Shown: positions 8,163 to 16,663, counted from the stretch's first letter. The stretch is DNA of 64,000 bases from Goodfellowiella coeruleoviolacea (GCF_024171785.1 NZ_JAMTCK010000001.1:620134-684133); one strand, 5' to 3'. The notes: generated by a model not told the origin, from the sequence alone. Program-made: numbers and translations.

Positions 8163-9701
8163 GTGACCACCCCGCCCGCCCAGCACCAGCGGACACCCGA
8201 CCAGGGGGCGCGGCCGCGCTGGCGGCTGACCGCGGCCGTGGCCGTGCTCGCCCAGACCCTGGTGTCGATGGACAGCTCGGTGCTGAACCTGGCCGCGGTG
8301 ACCCTGGCCGACCCGGTGACCGGCCTCGGCGCCACCCCCGCCGAGCTGGAGTGGTCGATCAGCGCCTACACCCTGGTGTTCGCCGCCGCGATGTTCGCCG
8401 GCGGCGCGCTGGGCGACCGGCACGGACCGCGCGCCACGCTGGTCGCCGGGCTGCTGGTGTTCGCGGCGGGGTCGGCCGCCGCCGCGCTGGCCCCCACCCC
8501 GCTCGCGCTGATCCTGGCGCGCGGGGTGATGGGCGTGGGCGGGGCGCTGCTGATGCCCGCCACCCTGTCCATCGTCATCCGCGCCGCACCCGCGGACCAG
8601 CGGCCCCGCGCGATCGCCTGGTGGGCCTCGGCCGCCGCCGCGGGCATCGCCGTGGGCCCGGTGGTGGGCGGCGCGCTGCTCACCGCGTTCTGGTGGGGCT
8701 CGGTGTTCCTGGTCAACCTGCCGGTCGTGGCCCTGTGCCTGGTGGCCATCGCCGGGTTCGTGCCCCGGCTGGCCGTGCCCACCCGGCGCCGGCTGGACGC
8801 CCCCGGTCTGCTGCTGTCCTTCGTGGGCTTGTTCTGCCTGGTCCACGGCATCCTCAGCGGCCAGCGCGACGCGTGGGGCCGGCCCGAGGCGCTGGCCGGC
8901 GTCGCCGTCGGCCTGCTGGTGCTGGTGGTGTTCGTGGTGGTCCAGGCCCGCTCGGCCACGCCCAGCTTCGAGGTGCGGCTGTTCACCCGGCGCCGGTTCA
9001 CCGGCGGCAGCCTGGGCCTGCTGTTCGCCTTCTTCGGCGTGTCCGGCCAGCTGTTCTACGCCAGCTTCTACCTGCAGGGCGTGCTGGACCTGTCCCCGCT
9101 GGCGGCCGGCACGGCCGTGGCGCCGACCGCGGCCGGCATCGTGGTGGGCAACCTGACCGCGCCCGCGCTGGTGCGCCGCTTCTCGGTGCGGTCGGTGGCG
9201 GTGGTGGGCATGCTCGCCGGCATCGCCACCTTCGCCAGCTACCTGCTGTTCGACCAGCACACCCCGATCGGCTGGTTCGTGCTGCTCATGCTGGTGCAGG
9301 GCGCGGCCATGGGGCTGGTGACCGTGCCCACCACGACCGCGTCACTGGCGGAGCTGCCGCCGGAGCGCAGCGGCGCCGGATCAGCGGTCAACAGCGCGAT
9401 GCGCCAGGTCGGCGCCACCCTCGGGGTGGCGGTGCTCGGTGCCGTGCTGGCCGCCAGCTACCGGACGGCGATCGCCCCGGCGCTGGCCGGGCTGCCCGAG
9501 ACGGCCAGGAGCCGGGCCAGCACCTCCGCCGAGGCCACCCGGTTCGTGGCCGACGCGCTCGGGCGACCGGACCTGGCCGACGCGGCCGACACCGCGTTCC
9601 TGCACGCCATGCACGTCACCTCGGCCTGGACCGCGGGCCTGTGCCTGATTGGCGCCGCGGTGCTTCTCGTCTGCCTTCGACCACCGTCGACTCCGGAATA
9701 G
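8163..9701 (+). CDS. MFS drug exporter, DHA2 (14-helix) family
   Basis: A 512-residue multidrug-resistance-type transporter predicted to export small molecules by proton antiport across the cytoplasmic membrane. LGDRHGPRATLVAGLLVF is the loop 2-3 motif A, and GVMGVGGALLMPATLSIV corresponds to motif C-like antiporter sequence; length and hydrophobic pattern fit the 14-segment DHA2 group. GTG at 8163 follows the flavodoxin stop by 7 nt, so they form one operon. In this setting it is the likely self-resistance or secretion function of the cluster (inference). Confidence 0.92.
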   Translation: MTTPPAQHQRTPDQGARPRWRLTAAVAVLAQTLVSMDSSVLNLAAVTLADPVTGLGATPAELEWSISAYTLVFAAAMFAGGALGDRHGPRATLVAGLLVFAAGSAAAALAPTPLALILARGVMGVGGALLMPATLSIVIRAAPADQRPRAIAWWASAAAAGIAVGPVVGGALLTAFWWGSVFLVNLPVVALCLVAIAGFVPRLAVPTRRRLDAPGLLLSFVGLFCLVHGILSGQRDAWGRPEALAGVAVGLLVLVVFVVVQARSATPSFEVRLFTRRRFTGGSLGLLFAFFGVSGQLFYASFYLQGVLDLSPLAAGTAVAPTAAGIVVGNLTAPALVRRFSVRSVAVVGMLAGIATFASYLLFDQHTPIGWFVLLMLVQGAAMGLVTVPTTTASLAELPPERSGAGSAVNSAMRQVGATLGVAVLGAVLAASYRTAIAPALAGLPETARSRASTSAEATRFVADALGRPDLADAADTAFLHAMHVTSAWTAGLCLIGAAVLLVCLRPPSTPE

Positions 9702-9710
9702 GAACAAATC

Positions 9711-10679
9711 ATGCAAATGGAGTTACGGCACCTGCACGTTGTCCTGTCGGTCGCCGAAGCCGGCAGCATCAGCCGGGCGGCGGCGCAGCTCCGGATCGCC
9801 CAGTCGGGACTCACCGCACAACTGCACCGCATTGAACAGGAGTTCGGCGGAACGCTGTTTGTCCGGGGCACCGGCGGAGTGGCCCTGACCGAACTCGGCG
9901 AACACGTTCTGGTGCGGGCCAGAGAACTGCTCGGCCGATTCGACGACCTGTTGGCGAGCAGCCGGGCACTGGTCAACCAGCCGGAGCCGATCGCCCCGGT
10001 GCAGCTGAGCGGGCCGCCGGGCGCGGTGGTGGCCATGCTGGTCTCGGCGGTGCGCGAGACCCTGCCCGACCGGGAGCAGACCACCGCACTGGAGCACGCC
10101 CCGGACACCCTGGTCGACCTGCTGGGCGCGGCCAGACTGGACCTGGCCGTGCTGGCGCGGCAGCCGGACAGCGCGGTCCGGCTGCCGGCCGAAGTGGACG
10201 CCAGGGAGCTGGTCACCGAACCGGCGTTCGTGGCGCTCGCCGCCGACCACCCGCTCGCCCACCGGCCCCGGCTGCGCCTGGCCGACCTGGCCGACCAGGA
10301 GTGGGTCACCGTCCGGGAGCGGCTGGGCGGGCTGGGCGCGCACTTCCGGCTGGCCTGCGAGGCCGCCGGGTTCACCCCGCGCTGCCACCACGTGGGCGCG
10401 GACCTGGCCACCGCGGCCATGCTGGTCCGGTCCGGTCACGCGGTCGCCGCCCTGTACCCGCAGTCGCTGCCGGTACCCGGCACCGTGCTGCGGCCACTGG
10501 TCGACCACCCGTTGCGCCGGGAACTCACCCTGGTGTGGCACGCGCACTCGGCGGTGGCCGGCGTGATCGGCGACATCCACGCGAAGGTGCGCAAGAGCTA
10601 CCACGAGATGGTCAGCTCCCACCCGGCCTACCGCACGTGGTGGGCGGCGCACACCGCCGCGCCCGGCCACAGCGGCTGA
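9711..10679 (+). CDS. LysR-family transcriptional regulator
   Basis: A 322-residue LysR-type regulator. The N-terminal winged helix is ELRHLHVVLSVAEAGSISRAA followed by QSGLTAQLHRIEQEFGGTLFVRG; the rest is a periplasmic-binding-protein-like effector domain. ATG at 9711 has GGAACA just upstream, 9 nt after the exporter stop, so it is co-transcribed with it. The first 200 nt are less GC-rich than the neighbours. Such proteins bind inverted repeats near their target promoters; the dyad at 7446-7461 between the divergent operons is a candidate site. An aromatic pathway compound as co-inducer would be usual for the family but is not shown. Confidence 0.92.
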   Translation: MQMELRHLHVVLSVAEAGSISRAAAQLRIAQSGLTAQLHRIEQEFGGTLFVRGTGGVALTELGEHVLVRARELLGRFDDLLASSRALVNQPEPIAPVQLSGPPGAVVAMLVSAVRETLPDREQTTALEHAPDTLVDLLGAARLDLAVLARQPDSAVRLPAEVDARELVTEPAFVALAADHPLAHRPRLRLADLADQEWVTVRERLGGLGAHFRLACEAAGFTPRCHHVGADLATAAMLVRSGHAVAALYPQSLPVPGTVLRPLVDHPLRRELTLVWHAHSAVAGVIGDIHAKVRKSYHEMVSSHPAYRTWWAAHTAAPGHSG

Positions 10680-10730
10680 CCCGCCGCGCCACCCGTCCGC
10701 CGACTTCACCCGGTCACCACGGACTTCTCG

Positions 10731-10736
10731 TAGGCT
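10731..10736 (+). promoter_or_regulatory. Leaderless-type -10 box TAGGCT
   Basis: TAGGCT sits 6 nt before the GTG start at 10743, within CGTAGGCTGGTCCCGTG, and no Shine-Dalgarno is present. This spacing places the transcription start at or next to the start codon. Confidence 0.6.
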
Positions 10737-10742
10737 GGTCCC

Positions 10743-11087
10743 GTGATTTGCCCGAAGTGTCAGAACCTGATGCAGACCGTGGACCGCCGCGGTGTGCACA
10801 TCGAACAGTGCCAGGGCTGTCGGGGGATCTTCCTCGACCGCGGCGAGCTGGAGCAGATCGCCAACGCCGAGCGCTCGCACTACGGTCCGCAGTACGCGCC
10901 ACCGCCGGCGGCGTACCGGCACGACTCGCCCCCGCCCTACCACGGCGGCTACCGGGACTCCCCGCCGCCGTTCCGGCACGGCCACGCCGATTCCCCGCCG
11001 CCGTTCCGGCACGGTTACGCCGACTCGCCGCCGCCGTACGGCCACCAGCGCCGGCACCGCAGCTTCCTTGAGGAGCTGTTTGATTGA
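10743..11087 (+). CDS. TFIIB-type zinc-ribbon protein
   Basis: A 114-residue protein with an N-terminal zinc ribbon: CPKCQNLM then CQGCRGIFLDRGELEQI gives two CxxC pairs at about residues 3-6 and 24-27. This matches the zf-TFIIB small-protein family of unknown function. The remainder is a Tyr/His/Pro/Arg-rich low-complexity tail with repeated DSPPPFRHG-like units and a final SFLEELFD. The GTG start follows a TAGGCT -10 box by 6 nt, so the mRNA is probably leaderless. Its stop overlaps the next gene as TTGA, linking it to a kinase-like protein that also starts with a zinc ribbon. Confidence 0.85.
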   Translation: MICPKCQNLMQTVDRRGVHIEQCQGCRGIFLDRGELEQIANAERSHYGPQYAPPPAAYRHDSPPPYHGGYRDSPPPFRHGHADSPPPFRHGYADSPPPYGHQRRHRSFLEELFD

Positions 11088-11746
11088 TCGGCAGCAGCGC
11101 GCCAGTGGACCTCAAGATCTGTGTCGCCTGCGGCGCCCGCGCGCAGACCCCGGTGGTGCCCGCGACCGAGCCGGTGGTGGTCTGCGCGGACTGCGGACAT
11201 CGGCAGCCGTTCCGGCGGCTGCCCCTGTTCGCGTTGACCGGTCCCAGTGGGACGGGCAAGTCCACGGTCGGCCGGCTGCTCACCGCGGAACTGGGTGACC
11301 GGGTCGTGGTGCTGGAGCAGGACGTGCTGTGGACCGCCGGACTGCGCGACCCGGCCGACGACCACCGGCTGTTCCGCTCGACCTGGCTGCGCATGGCGGC
11401 GATGGTCCACCAGAGCGGGCGGCCCGTGGTGCTGTGCGGCACGGTGGTTCCGGTGCAGTTCGCGCAGTGCCCCGAGCACGTCTTCTTCAGCGACATCCAC
11501 TACTTCGGCCTGGTCTGCGACTCGCAGGTGCTGCGCGAGCGGCTGCGGGCCCGGCCGGCGTGGCGGGAGTGGGACGAGCCGCGCATCGCGGAGATGGTGG
11601 AGTTCAACGAGTGGGTGCGGCGCAGCGCCGCCGACATGGACCCGCCCGTCGAACTGCTGGACACCACCACCCTGCCCCTGGCGGACACGGTGCGCGCGGT
11701 CGCGGACTGGGTGCGCCGGGGCCTGGCCGACGCCTCCCTCCACTGA
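11084..11746 (+). CDS. P-loop kinase-like NTPase with N-terminal zinc ribbon
   Basis: A 220-residue protein. Residues 13-38 carry CVACGARA and CADCGHRQ, a two-CxxC zinc ribbon, followed by a Walker A loop GPSGTGKST at residues 53-61. VVVLEQDVLW and the later RERLRARP with ARPAWREW resemble nucleoside or shikimate kinase-like lid regions. The substrate is not evident. TTG at 11084 overlaps the stop of the zinc-ribbon gene (TTGA) with GAGGAG upstream, so the start is reasonable though TTG is rare. A perfect hairpin follows the stop immediately. Confidence 0.8.
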   Translation: MIGSSAPVDLKICVACGARAQTPVVPATEPVVVCADCGHRQPFRRLPLFALTGPSGTGKSTVGRLLTAELGDRVVVLEQDVLWTAGLRDPADDHRLFRSTWLRMAAMVHQSGRPVVLCGTVVPVQFAQCPEHVFFSDIHYFGLVCDSQVLRERLRARPAWREWDEPRIAEMVEFNEWVRRSAADMDPPVELLDTTTLPLADTVRAVADWVRRGLADASLH

Positions 11747-11769
11747 GGACTGTCCACGCCGGACAGTCC
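11747..11769 (+). terminator. Hairpin directly after the kinase stop codon
   Basis: GGACTGTCC, a 5-nt loop ACGCC, then GGACAGTCC: a perfect 9-bp stem that begins on the first base after the stop codon. No U-tract follows, as is usual in high-GC actinomycetes. Confidence 0.65.
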
Positions 11770-11796
11770 GGGGGCCTGACCGGCGGAGCCACGTCG

Positions 11797-11827
11797 CCGC
11801 CGCCGGGGGCCTCGGCCCCGGCGGCGG
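11797..11827. terminator. GC-rich hairpin between convergent genes
   Basis: CCGCCGCCGGGGGCC and GGCCCCGGCGGCGG form a 14-bp stem with one bulged base and a loop of about 2 nt. It lies between the convergent kinase and VOC genes and could terminate the VOC gene on the minus strand. Confidence 0.55.
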
Positions 11828-11840
11828 CGGTGCGCGGTGC

Positions 11841-12215
11841 TCACCGCTGCCCCGGCGCGGCACCGTGCAGGGTGAGCTGGTAGCCGTCGGGATCGGCCAC
11901 GGTGCAGGCGCGCCCGAAGGGACCGTCGGCCACCGGGCGGACGATCGTCGCGCCAGCGCGGTCCAGGCGTTCGCAGAGCGCGTCGACGTCGTCGCAGGCG
12001 AGCCAGAGCACCACGCCCTGGCCCACCGCGCCCTCGGGCACTGGCCCCGCCTCGGGGCCGCGCAGGGCGAACGGGATGGGGCGGCTGTCGAGCACCAGGA
12101 CGCCCTCGGGGCCGCCCGGCGCGGCCGGGATGCCCAGCAGCTCGCAGTAGAACGTCCGGGCCGCGGTGAGATCGCGGACCTGCAGCGACAGGAAGTCAGG
12201 ACCGTGGGTGGACAT
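11841..12215 (-). CDS. VOC-superfamily (glyoxalase/dioxygenase fold) protein
   Basis: A 124-residue single VOC module. FLSLQVRDLTAARTFYCELLG is the opening beta-alpha-beta unit and RACTVADPDGYQLTLHG the closing one, with the family's DPDGY motif. Many such proteins bind metal and are glyoxalases, dioxygenases or antibiotic-binding resistance proteins; the two visible halves do not settle which. ATG at 12215 is clear, with a purine-rich GGAGG-containing leader. It is divergent from a MarR regulator across 56 nt containing two operator-like dyads, so it is probably that regulator's target. Confidence 0.88.
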   Translation of the reverse strand: MSTHGPDFLSLQVRDLTAARTFYCELLGIPAAPGGPEGVLVLDSRPIPFALRGPEAGPVPEGAVGQGVVLWLACDDVDALCERLDRAGATIVRPVADGPFGRACTVADPDGYQLTLHGAAPGQR

Positions 12216-12231
12216 TCGCGCAACCTCCTAA

Positions 12232-12261
12232 TTAGCACGCTAACTTCAATTAGGGAGCTAA
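12232..12261. promoter_or_regulatory. Tandem operator-like dyads between VOC and MarR genes
   Basis: TTAGCACGCTAA (12232-12243) and TTAGGGAGCTAA (12250-12261) are two copies of a TTAG-N4-CTAA dyad with centres 18 bp apart. They fill the divergent gap. The second overlaps TAAGCT (12259-12264), a likely -10 box 7 nt before the MarR GTG, so binding would block the promoter. Confidence 0.65.
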
Positions 12262-12271
12262 GCTAGGTGGC

Positions 12272-12721
12272 GTGGATTCACATGTCAACCCGGATCGCAT
12301 CATGGGGTTCGCGCTGAAGCGCCTCCAGCAGGCCCTGCGCGCCAGAATGGACGGTGCGCTCGCCGAGTTCGGGCTCACCAGCCCCCAGTACGCCGTGCTC
12401 GCGCTGCTGGCCGAGAACCCGGGCATCTCCAACGCCGAGCTGGCCAGGCGGTCGTTCGTGACGCCGCCCACCATGATCCGGATCATCGCGGCCCTCGCCG
12501 AGGCCGGGCTGATCGTGCGCGAGGACCGCTCCCCCGCCTCCCGGGCGCGGCCGGTGGAACTCACCCCCGAGGGCCGCGCCCGGCTGACCGAGGCGGCCGA
12601 GCACGTCCAGCGGCTGGAGGACACGCTGACCGCCCACGCGGGACCGCACCGCGAGGTGATCATGGCGTGGTTGCGGGCGAGCGCCGACGACCTGACCGCC
12701 CACCGCGACGACACCGGGTGA
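12272..12721 (+). CDS. MarR-family transcriptional regulator
   Basis: A 149-residue winged-helix dimeric regulator. FGLTSPQYAVLALLAENPGI, then NAELARRSFVTPPTMIRIIAAL is the recognition helix region, and REDRSPASRARPVELTPEG is the DxRxxxV wing typical of MarR. GTG at 12272 lies 7 nt after a TAAGCT -10 box and has no Shine-Dalgarno, consistent with a leaderless mRNA. The gene is divergent from the VOC protein with two dyads in between, the standard layout for autorepression plus control of the neighbour. The ligand is unknown. Confidence 0.93.
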   Translation: MDSHVNPDRIMGFALKRLQQALRARMDGALAEFGLTSPQYAVLALLAENPGISNAELARRSFVTPPTMIRIIAALAEAGLIVREDRSPASRARPVELTPEGRARLTEAAEHVQRLEDTLTAHAGPHREVIMAWLRASADDLTAHRDDTG

Positions 12722-12751
12722 GCCCGGCGCCGCCCCGGTGCGCCCGGGCTC
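12720..12751. terminator. Hairpin spanning both convergent stop codons
   Basis: GAGCCCGGCGC and GCGCCCGGGCTC pair in an 11-bp stem with one bulge around a 9-nt loop. The stem includes bases of the stop codons of the MarR gene (+) and the FAD oxidoreductase gene (-), so it could act on both strands. Confidence 0.55.
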
Positions 12752-15608
12752 AGCCCCCGCCCGCGCGCAGCCGCGCCGCCAGCAACTGCGCCAGGTGGAC
12801 ACCGCGCACCCCGGCCAGCTGCTCGGCCTGGGTGCGGCAGGAGAACCCGTCGGCGAGGAACACCGTCTCGGTGTCCTTGTCCCGCAACGCCGGCAGCAGC
12901 GCGTTCTCGGCGACCGCCACCGACACCTCGTAGTGGCCGCGTTCCATGCCGAAGTTGCCGGCCAGCCCGCAGCAGCCGGCCAGGCTGCTGGTCCGCGCGC
13001 CACCGGCGGTGAGCAGGGCCAGGTCCGCCTCGTAGCCCATGACCGCGTGCTGGTGGCAGTGCGGTTGGGCCAGCACCCGCACCCCGCTCAGGTCCGGCAC
13101 CTGCCAGCGCCGCCCGTCGGGCAGCGGCCGGCTCAGCAGCTCGGCGAGGGTGAGCACCGCGTCGGCGACCCGCCGCGCCTCGGCGTCCCCCGGCAGCAGC
13201 TCCACCAGGTCGGAGCGCAGCACCGCCGTGCAGGACGGCTCCAGGCCGACGATGGGCATCCCGGCCTCGGCGTACCGGCCCAGCACCGCGACCAGCTGGC
13301 GCAGCCGGCGCCGCGCCCCGGTGAGCTGCCCGGTGCTGATCCAGGTGAGCCCGCAGCAGACCGACCGCTCCGGCACGACCACCCGGTAGCCGGCGTCGGT
13401 CAGCACCTCGACGGCGGCCGTGGCCACCTCCGGGCTCATCCCGTTGCTGAACGAGTCCACCCACAGCAGCACCGGGGGCCGCGCCCGGTCGACGGCCGCG
13501 TGCGAGCGGTGGCGCCGCCACCAGCGGGCGAACGGCACCGGCGCGATCCTGGGTGCCCGCCGGCGGCTGTCCACTCCGGACAGTGACAGCAGCGCGCGGG
13601 CCAGTGGCCGGACGGCGAACACGGCGTTGGCCGCGGCCGGGCCGGCCACCGGCAGCAGCCGGTTGAGCAGCGCCAGCCACCGGGGCAGCTGCCCGAGGCT
13701 GTAGTGGCTGGCCGGGCGGAGCCGGCCGGCGTAGGAGCGGTGCAGCACCTCGGCCTTGTACCGGGCCATGTCCACGCCCGCCGGGCAGTCGCTGGCGCAC
13801 GCCTTGCAGGACAGGCACAACTCCAGGGACTCGGCGACCTCGGGCGCCGACCAGCCGCCGGTGACCAGCGAGCCGTTCGCCATGTCCTGCAACACCCGCG
13901 CGCGGCCCCGGGTGGTGTCCTTCTCGTCCCTGGTCGCCAGGAACGACGGGCACATGAACCCGCCGGCCGCGCTGGTGTCCGCCCGACACTTGCCCACCCC
14001 GACACAGCGGTGCACCGCGTTGGTGAAGTCACCGCCGTCGTGGCCGAACGCGAACCCGTCGCGGGCCGGCAGCGGCCGGGCCCGGGGGCGGCGCAGGTCC
14101 GCGTCCACCGGCCGGGGCCGGACCAGCACGCCGGGGTTGAGCACGTCGTCCGGGTCGAACAGCGCCTTGAACGCCTGGAACACGGCCAGGGCCCGGTCGG
14201 AGTACATCAGCGACAGCAGTTCGCCGCGCGCCCGGCCGTCCCCGTGCTCACCGGACAGCGACCCGCCGTGCGCGGCCACCAACCTGGCCGCGTCGTGCAG
14301 GAACGCCCGCAGCACCGAGCCGTCCGACTCCAGCGGGATGTCGATGCGCACGTGCACGCAGCCGTCGCCGAAGTGCCCGTAGGGCAGCCCGGTCACTCCG
14401 TGCTGGGTCATCAGCGCGTCGAACTCGCGCAGGTAGCCGCCGAGCCGTTCGGGTGGCACGGCCGCGTCCTCCCACCCGGGCCACGCCGGTCGTCCGGCCG
14501 GGCTGCGACCGGCCAGGCCGGCGCCGTCCTCCCGGATCCGCCACAGCGCGGTGGCCTGCGGCCCGGCCGGCAGCACCACGTGGTCCAGCGCCTCGGCGTC
14601 GGCGATCAGCGCGTCCGCGACCCGCAGGGCGTCCCCGGCGGTGTCGCCGCCCACCTCGATCATCAGCCAGCCCCCGCCGCGCGGCAGGTCCGGCACGCGC
14701 CCCCGGTGCTGGCGCACCACCTCCACCAGCCGGGCGTCCAGCCCCTCCACCGCCAGCGGCGCGTGGTCGAGCAGGGCGGGAACCGCGTCCGCCGCCGTGA
14801 ACATGTCGGGGTAGCCGAGCACCACCAGCACCCGGGCCGGGCTGATCGGCACCAGGTCGAGGGTGGCCCCCAGGGTGATCGCGACCGTGCCCTCGGTGCC
14901 GACCAGGGCCCTGGCCAGTGACCGCCCCCGCTCGGGCAGCAGGTGTTCCAGCGCGTAGCCGGACCCCTGCCGGGGGAACCGGCCCAGTTCGGTGCGCAGC
15001 ACCTCCAGGTTGGCGTGCACCAGCTCGGCCAGGCCGGGCACCGGCTCCAGCCCGGTGGCCGCGGTGAACCGCCGGCCGGTGCCGTCGACCACGTCGAGCG
15101 AGCGCACGTTGTCGGCGGTGCGCCCGTAGGCCACGGCGTGCGCGCCACACGCGTTGTTGCCGATCATGCCGGCCAGGGTGGCCCTGGCGTGCGAGGACGG
15201 GTCGGGCCCGAACCGCAGCCCGTGCGCGGCGGCCTGGCGCTGCAGGTCGGCCAGGACCACACCGGGCCGCACCACGGCCGTGCGGCTGCCCGGGTCGATG
15301 TCCACCACGTGGTTGAGGTGCCGGGAGAAGTCCAGCACGATGCCCGGCCCGATGGCGTTGCCGGCGATCGAGGTGCCACCGCCCCGGCAGGTGAGCGCGA
15401 CCCCCTCGCGCCGGGCCACGTCCAGTGCGGCGAGCACGTCGTCGGTGTCCCTGGGCAGCACCACGACCTCGGGCACCACCCGGTAGTTGGAGGCGTCCGT
15501 GCTGTACTCGGCCCGGCGCCTGGTGCTGTCGGACACCTCGCCGGCGACCACCCGCCGCAACCGGGCCGCGAGCGCGACGGCGTGCCCCTGGTGCTTGTCG
15601 ACCTCCAC
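12750..15608 (-). CDS. FAD-linked oxidase with fused Fe-S/CCG module (GlcD-GlcF type, YdiJ-like)
   Basis: A 952-residue fusion of a flavin 2-hydroxyacid dehydrogenase and an iron-sulfur electron-transfer subunit. The first half is a PCMH-type FAD domain (CRGGGTSIAGNAIGPGIVLD near 75-95; GMIGNNACGAH) and a FAD-oxidase C-terminal domain with SGEHGDGRARG. The second half has CVGVGKCRAD and CLSCKACASDCPAGVDM for Fe-S clusters, then two CCG repeats (SVCCGLTW, AGCCGLAGN). Family members oxidise D-lactate, D-2-hydroxyglutarate or glycolate; the substrate cannot be read from sequence. GTG at 15608 opens the protein just before the FAD domain. It stands alone between a MarR and an AraC gene. Confidence 0.93.
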   Translation of the reverse strand: MEVDKHQGHAVALAARLRRVVAGEVSDSTRRRAEYSTDASNYRVVPEVVVLPRDTDDVLAALDVARREGVALTCRGGGTSIAGNAIGPGIVLDFSRHLNHVVDIDPGSRTAVVRPGVVLADLQRQAAAHGLRFGPDPSSHARATLAGMIGNNACGAHAVAYGRTADNVRSLDVVDGTGRRFTAATGLEPVPGLAELVHANLEVLRTELGRFPRQGSGYALEHLLPERGRSLARALVGTEGTVAITLGATLDLVPISPARVLVVLGYPDMFTAADAVPALLDHAPLAVEGLDARLVEVVRQHRGRVPDLPRGGGWLMIEVGGDTAGDALRVADALIADAEALDHVVLPAGPQATALWRIREDGAGLAGRSPAGRPAWPGWEDAAVPPERLGGYLREFDALMTQHGVTGLPYGHFGDGCVHVRIDIPLESDGSVLRAFLHDAARLVAAHGGSLSGEHGDGRARGELLSLMYSDRALAVFQAFKALFDPDDVLNPGVLVRPRPVDADLRRPRARPLPARDGFAFGHDGGDFTNAVHRCVGVGKCRADTSAAGGFMCPSFLATRDEKDTTRGRARVLQDMANGSLVTGGWSAPEVAESLELCLSCKACASDCPAGVDMARYKAEVLHRSYAGRLRPASHYSLGQLPRWLALLNRLLPVAGPAAANAVFAVRPLARALLSLSGVDSRRRAPRIAPVPFARWWRRHRSHAAVDRARPPVLLWVDSFSNGMSPEVATAAVEVLTDAGYRVVVPERSVCCGLTWISTGQLTGARRRLRQLVAVLGRYAEAGMPIVGLEPSCTAVLRSDLVELLPGDAEARRVADAVLTLAELLSRPLPDGRRWQVPDLSGVRVLAQPHCHQHAVMGYEADLALLTAGGARTSSLAGCCGLAGNFGMERGHYEVSVAVAENALLPALRDKDTETVFLADGFSCRTQAEQLAGVRGVHLAQLLAARLRAGGG

Positions 15609-15688
15609 CCCGCCATTGTCCGTCCCGGGTGCGGGCGGGGCGCCGGCGATCAGCGTTCACCGCTGTCCACCGGCCGGGGCAGGCCCCC

Positions 15689-16663
15689 TCACCCCAGTCG
15701 GGCGGATGACCCACTGCTGGTGGCGGTGGTCGCGGTGCGCCGGAACTCGCTCGGGCTGACGCCCCGGACCCGTTTGAACGCCGCGCTGAACCCGAACGGG
15801 TCGGCGTAGCCCACCGCGCGGGCGACCTCCGTGACGGTCGCGCTCGCCTGCTCGACCAGCAGGTCCGCCGCGAGCGTCATCCGCCAGCGGGTGAGGTAGG
15901 TCAGCGGCGGCTCGCCAACCAGCTCGGCGAACCGCTTGGCCAGCGTCGACCGCGACACCCCGGTGTGCTCGGCCAGCGCGGCGACCGTCCACGGCGCGGC
16001 CGGTTCGGCGTGCAGCAGGCGCAGCGCGTGGCCGACCACCGGGTCCCGCTGCGCGGCCCACCAGGCCGGTGGCTCACCGCCGGGCCGGTCGAACCACTCG
16101 CGCAGCGTGCAGACCAGCATCCAGTCCAGCAACCGGTCGAGCACCACCTGCTGGCCCGGGGTGTCCACGGCGACCTCGGCGGCGAGGTGGTCCAGCACGG
16201 GGTCGGCCGTGCCCCCGGCATCCACCCGCAGCACCACGGGCAGCGCGTCCAGCAGCCGGCGGCTGATCTCGCCGCGCACCGGGTAGGCGCCGACGATCAG
16301 GGTCGTCGCACCACTGCCGGCACCGGTGTCGTCGCCGGGATCGGTCCAGCCGAGCCGGTACCGGGTCCCACCCTGCTCGGGCGTCGCGCAGTGCTCACCG
16401 CACGCGATCGGCTCGGCGCGGGTGCCGACCTCGTCGACGAAGGTGAACGTGGCGGGGCCGCGCACGATGATCGTCTCGCGGGCGCGCAGCGGCTCGGGCG
16501 GGTGGTGCTCCGGCACGATCCAGCCCGCCCCGGTGAGGACGGTGCACAGGGTCAGCGGCGCGCCGTCCACGAAGTGCAGCGCCCAGGGTGGGGACAGGGT
16601 CGAACTGCCGAACAGCGAGCCGTGGGCCCGCACCCCGCGGATCAGGTCACTGAACGCGTCCAC
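15689..16663 (-). CDS. AraC-family regulator with cupin sensor domain
   Basis: A 324-residue regulator. The N-terminal part (about 1-190) is a cupin of the AraC_binding/cupin_6 type found in actinobacterial AraC proteins; the C-terminal part has two helix-turn-helix units, WTVAALAEHTGVSRSTLAKRF and VTEVARAVGYADPFGFSAAF. GTG at 16663 follows a TAACCT -10 box by 6 nt, so the mRNA is probably leaderless. It is divergent from the NmrA-like gene across 81 nt, the usual arrangement in which this type of regulator controls the neighbouring NAD(P)-binding enzyme. Confidence 0.92.
   Translation of the reverse strand: MDAFSDLIRGVRAHGSLFGSSTLSPPWALHFVDGAPLTLCTVLTGAGWIVPEHHPPEPLRARETIIVRGPATFTFVDEVGTRAEPIACGEHCATPEQGGTRYRLGWTDPGDDTGAGSGATTLIVGAYPVRGEISRRLLDALPVVLRVDAGGTADPVLDHLAAEVAVDTPGQQVVLDRLLDWMLVCTLREWFDRPGGEPPAWWAAQRDPVVGHALRLLHAEPAAPWTVAALAEHTGVSRSTLAKRFAELVGEPPLTYLTRWRMTLAADLLVEQASATVTEVARAVGYADPFGFSAAFKRVRGVSPSEFRRTATTATSSGSSARLG

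Noticed and set aside
12750-13989. Alternative open frames over the FAD/Fe-S oxidoreductase gene
   Set aside because: They are Arg/Pro/Ala-rich and lie opposite or out of frame with a gene full of conserved motifs.
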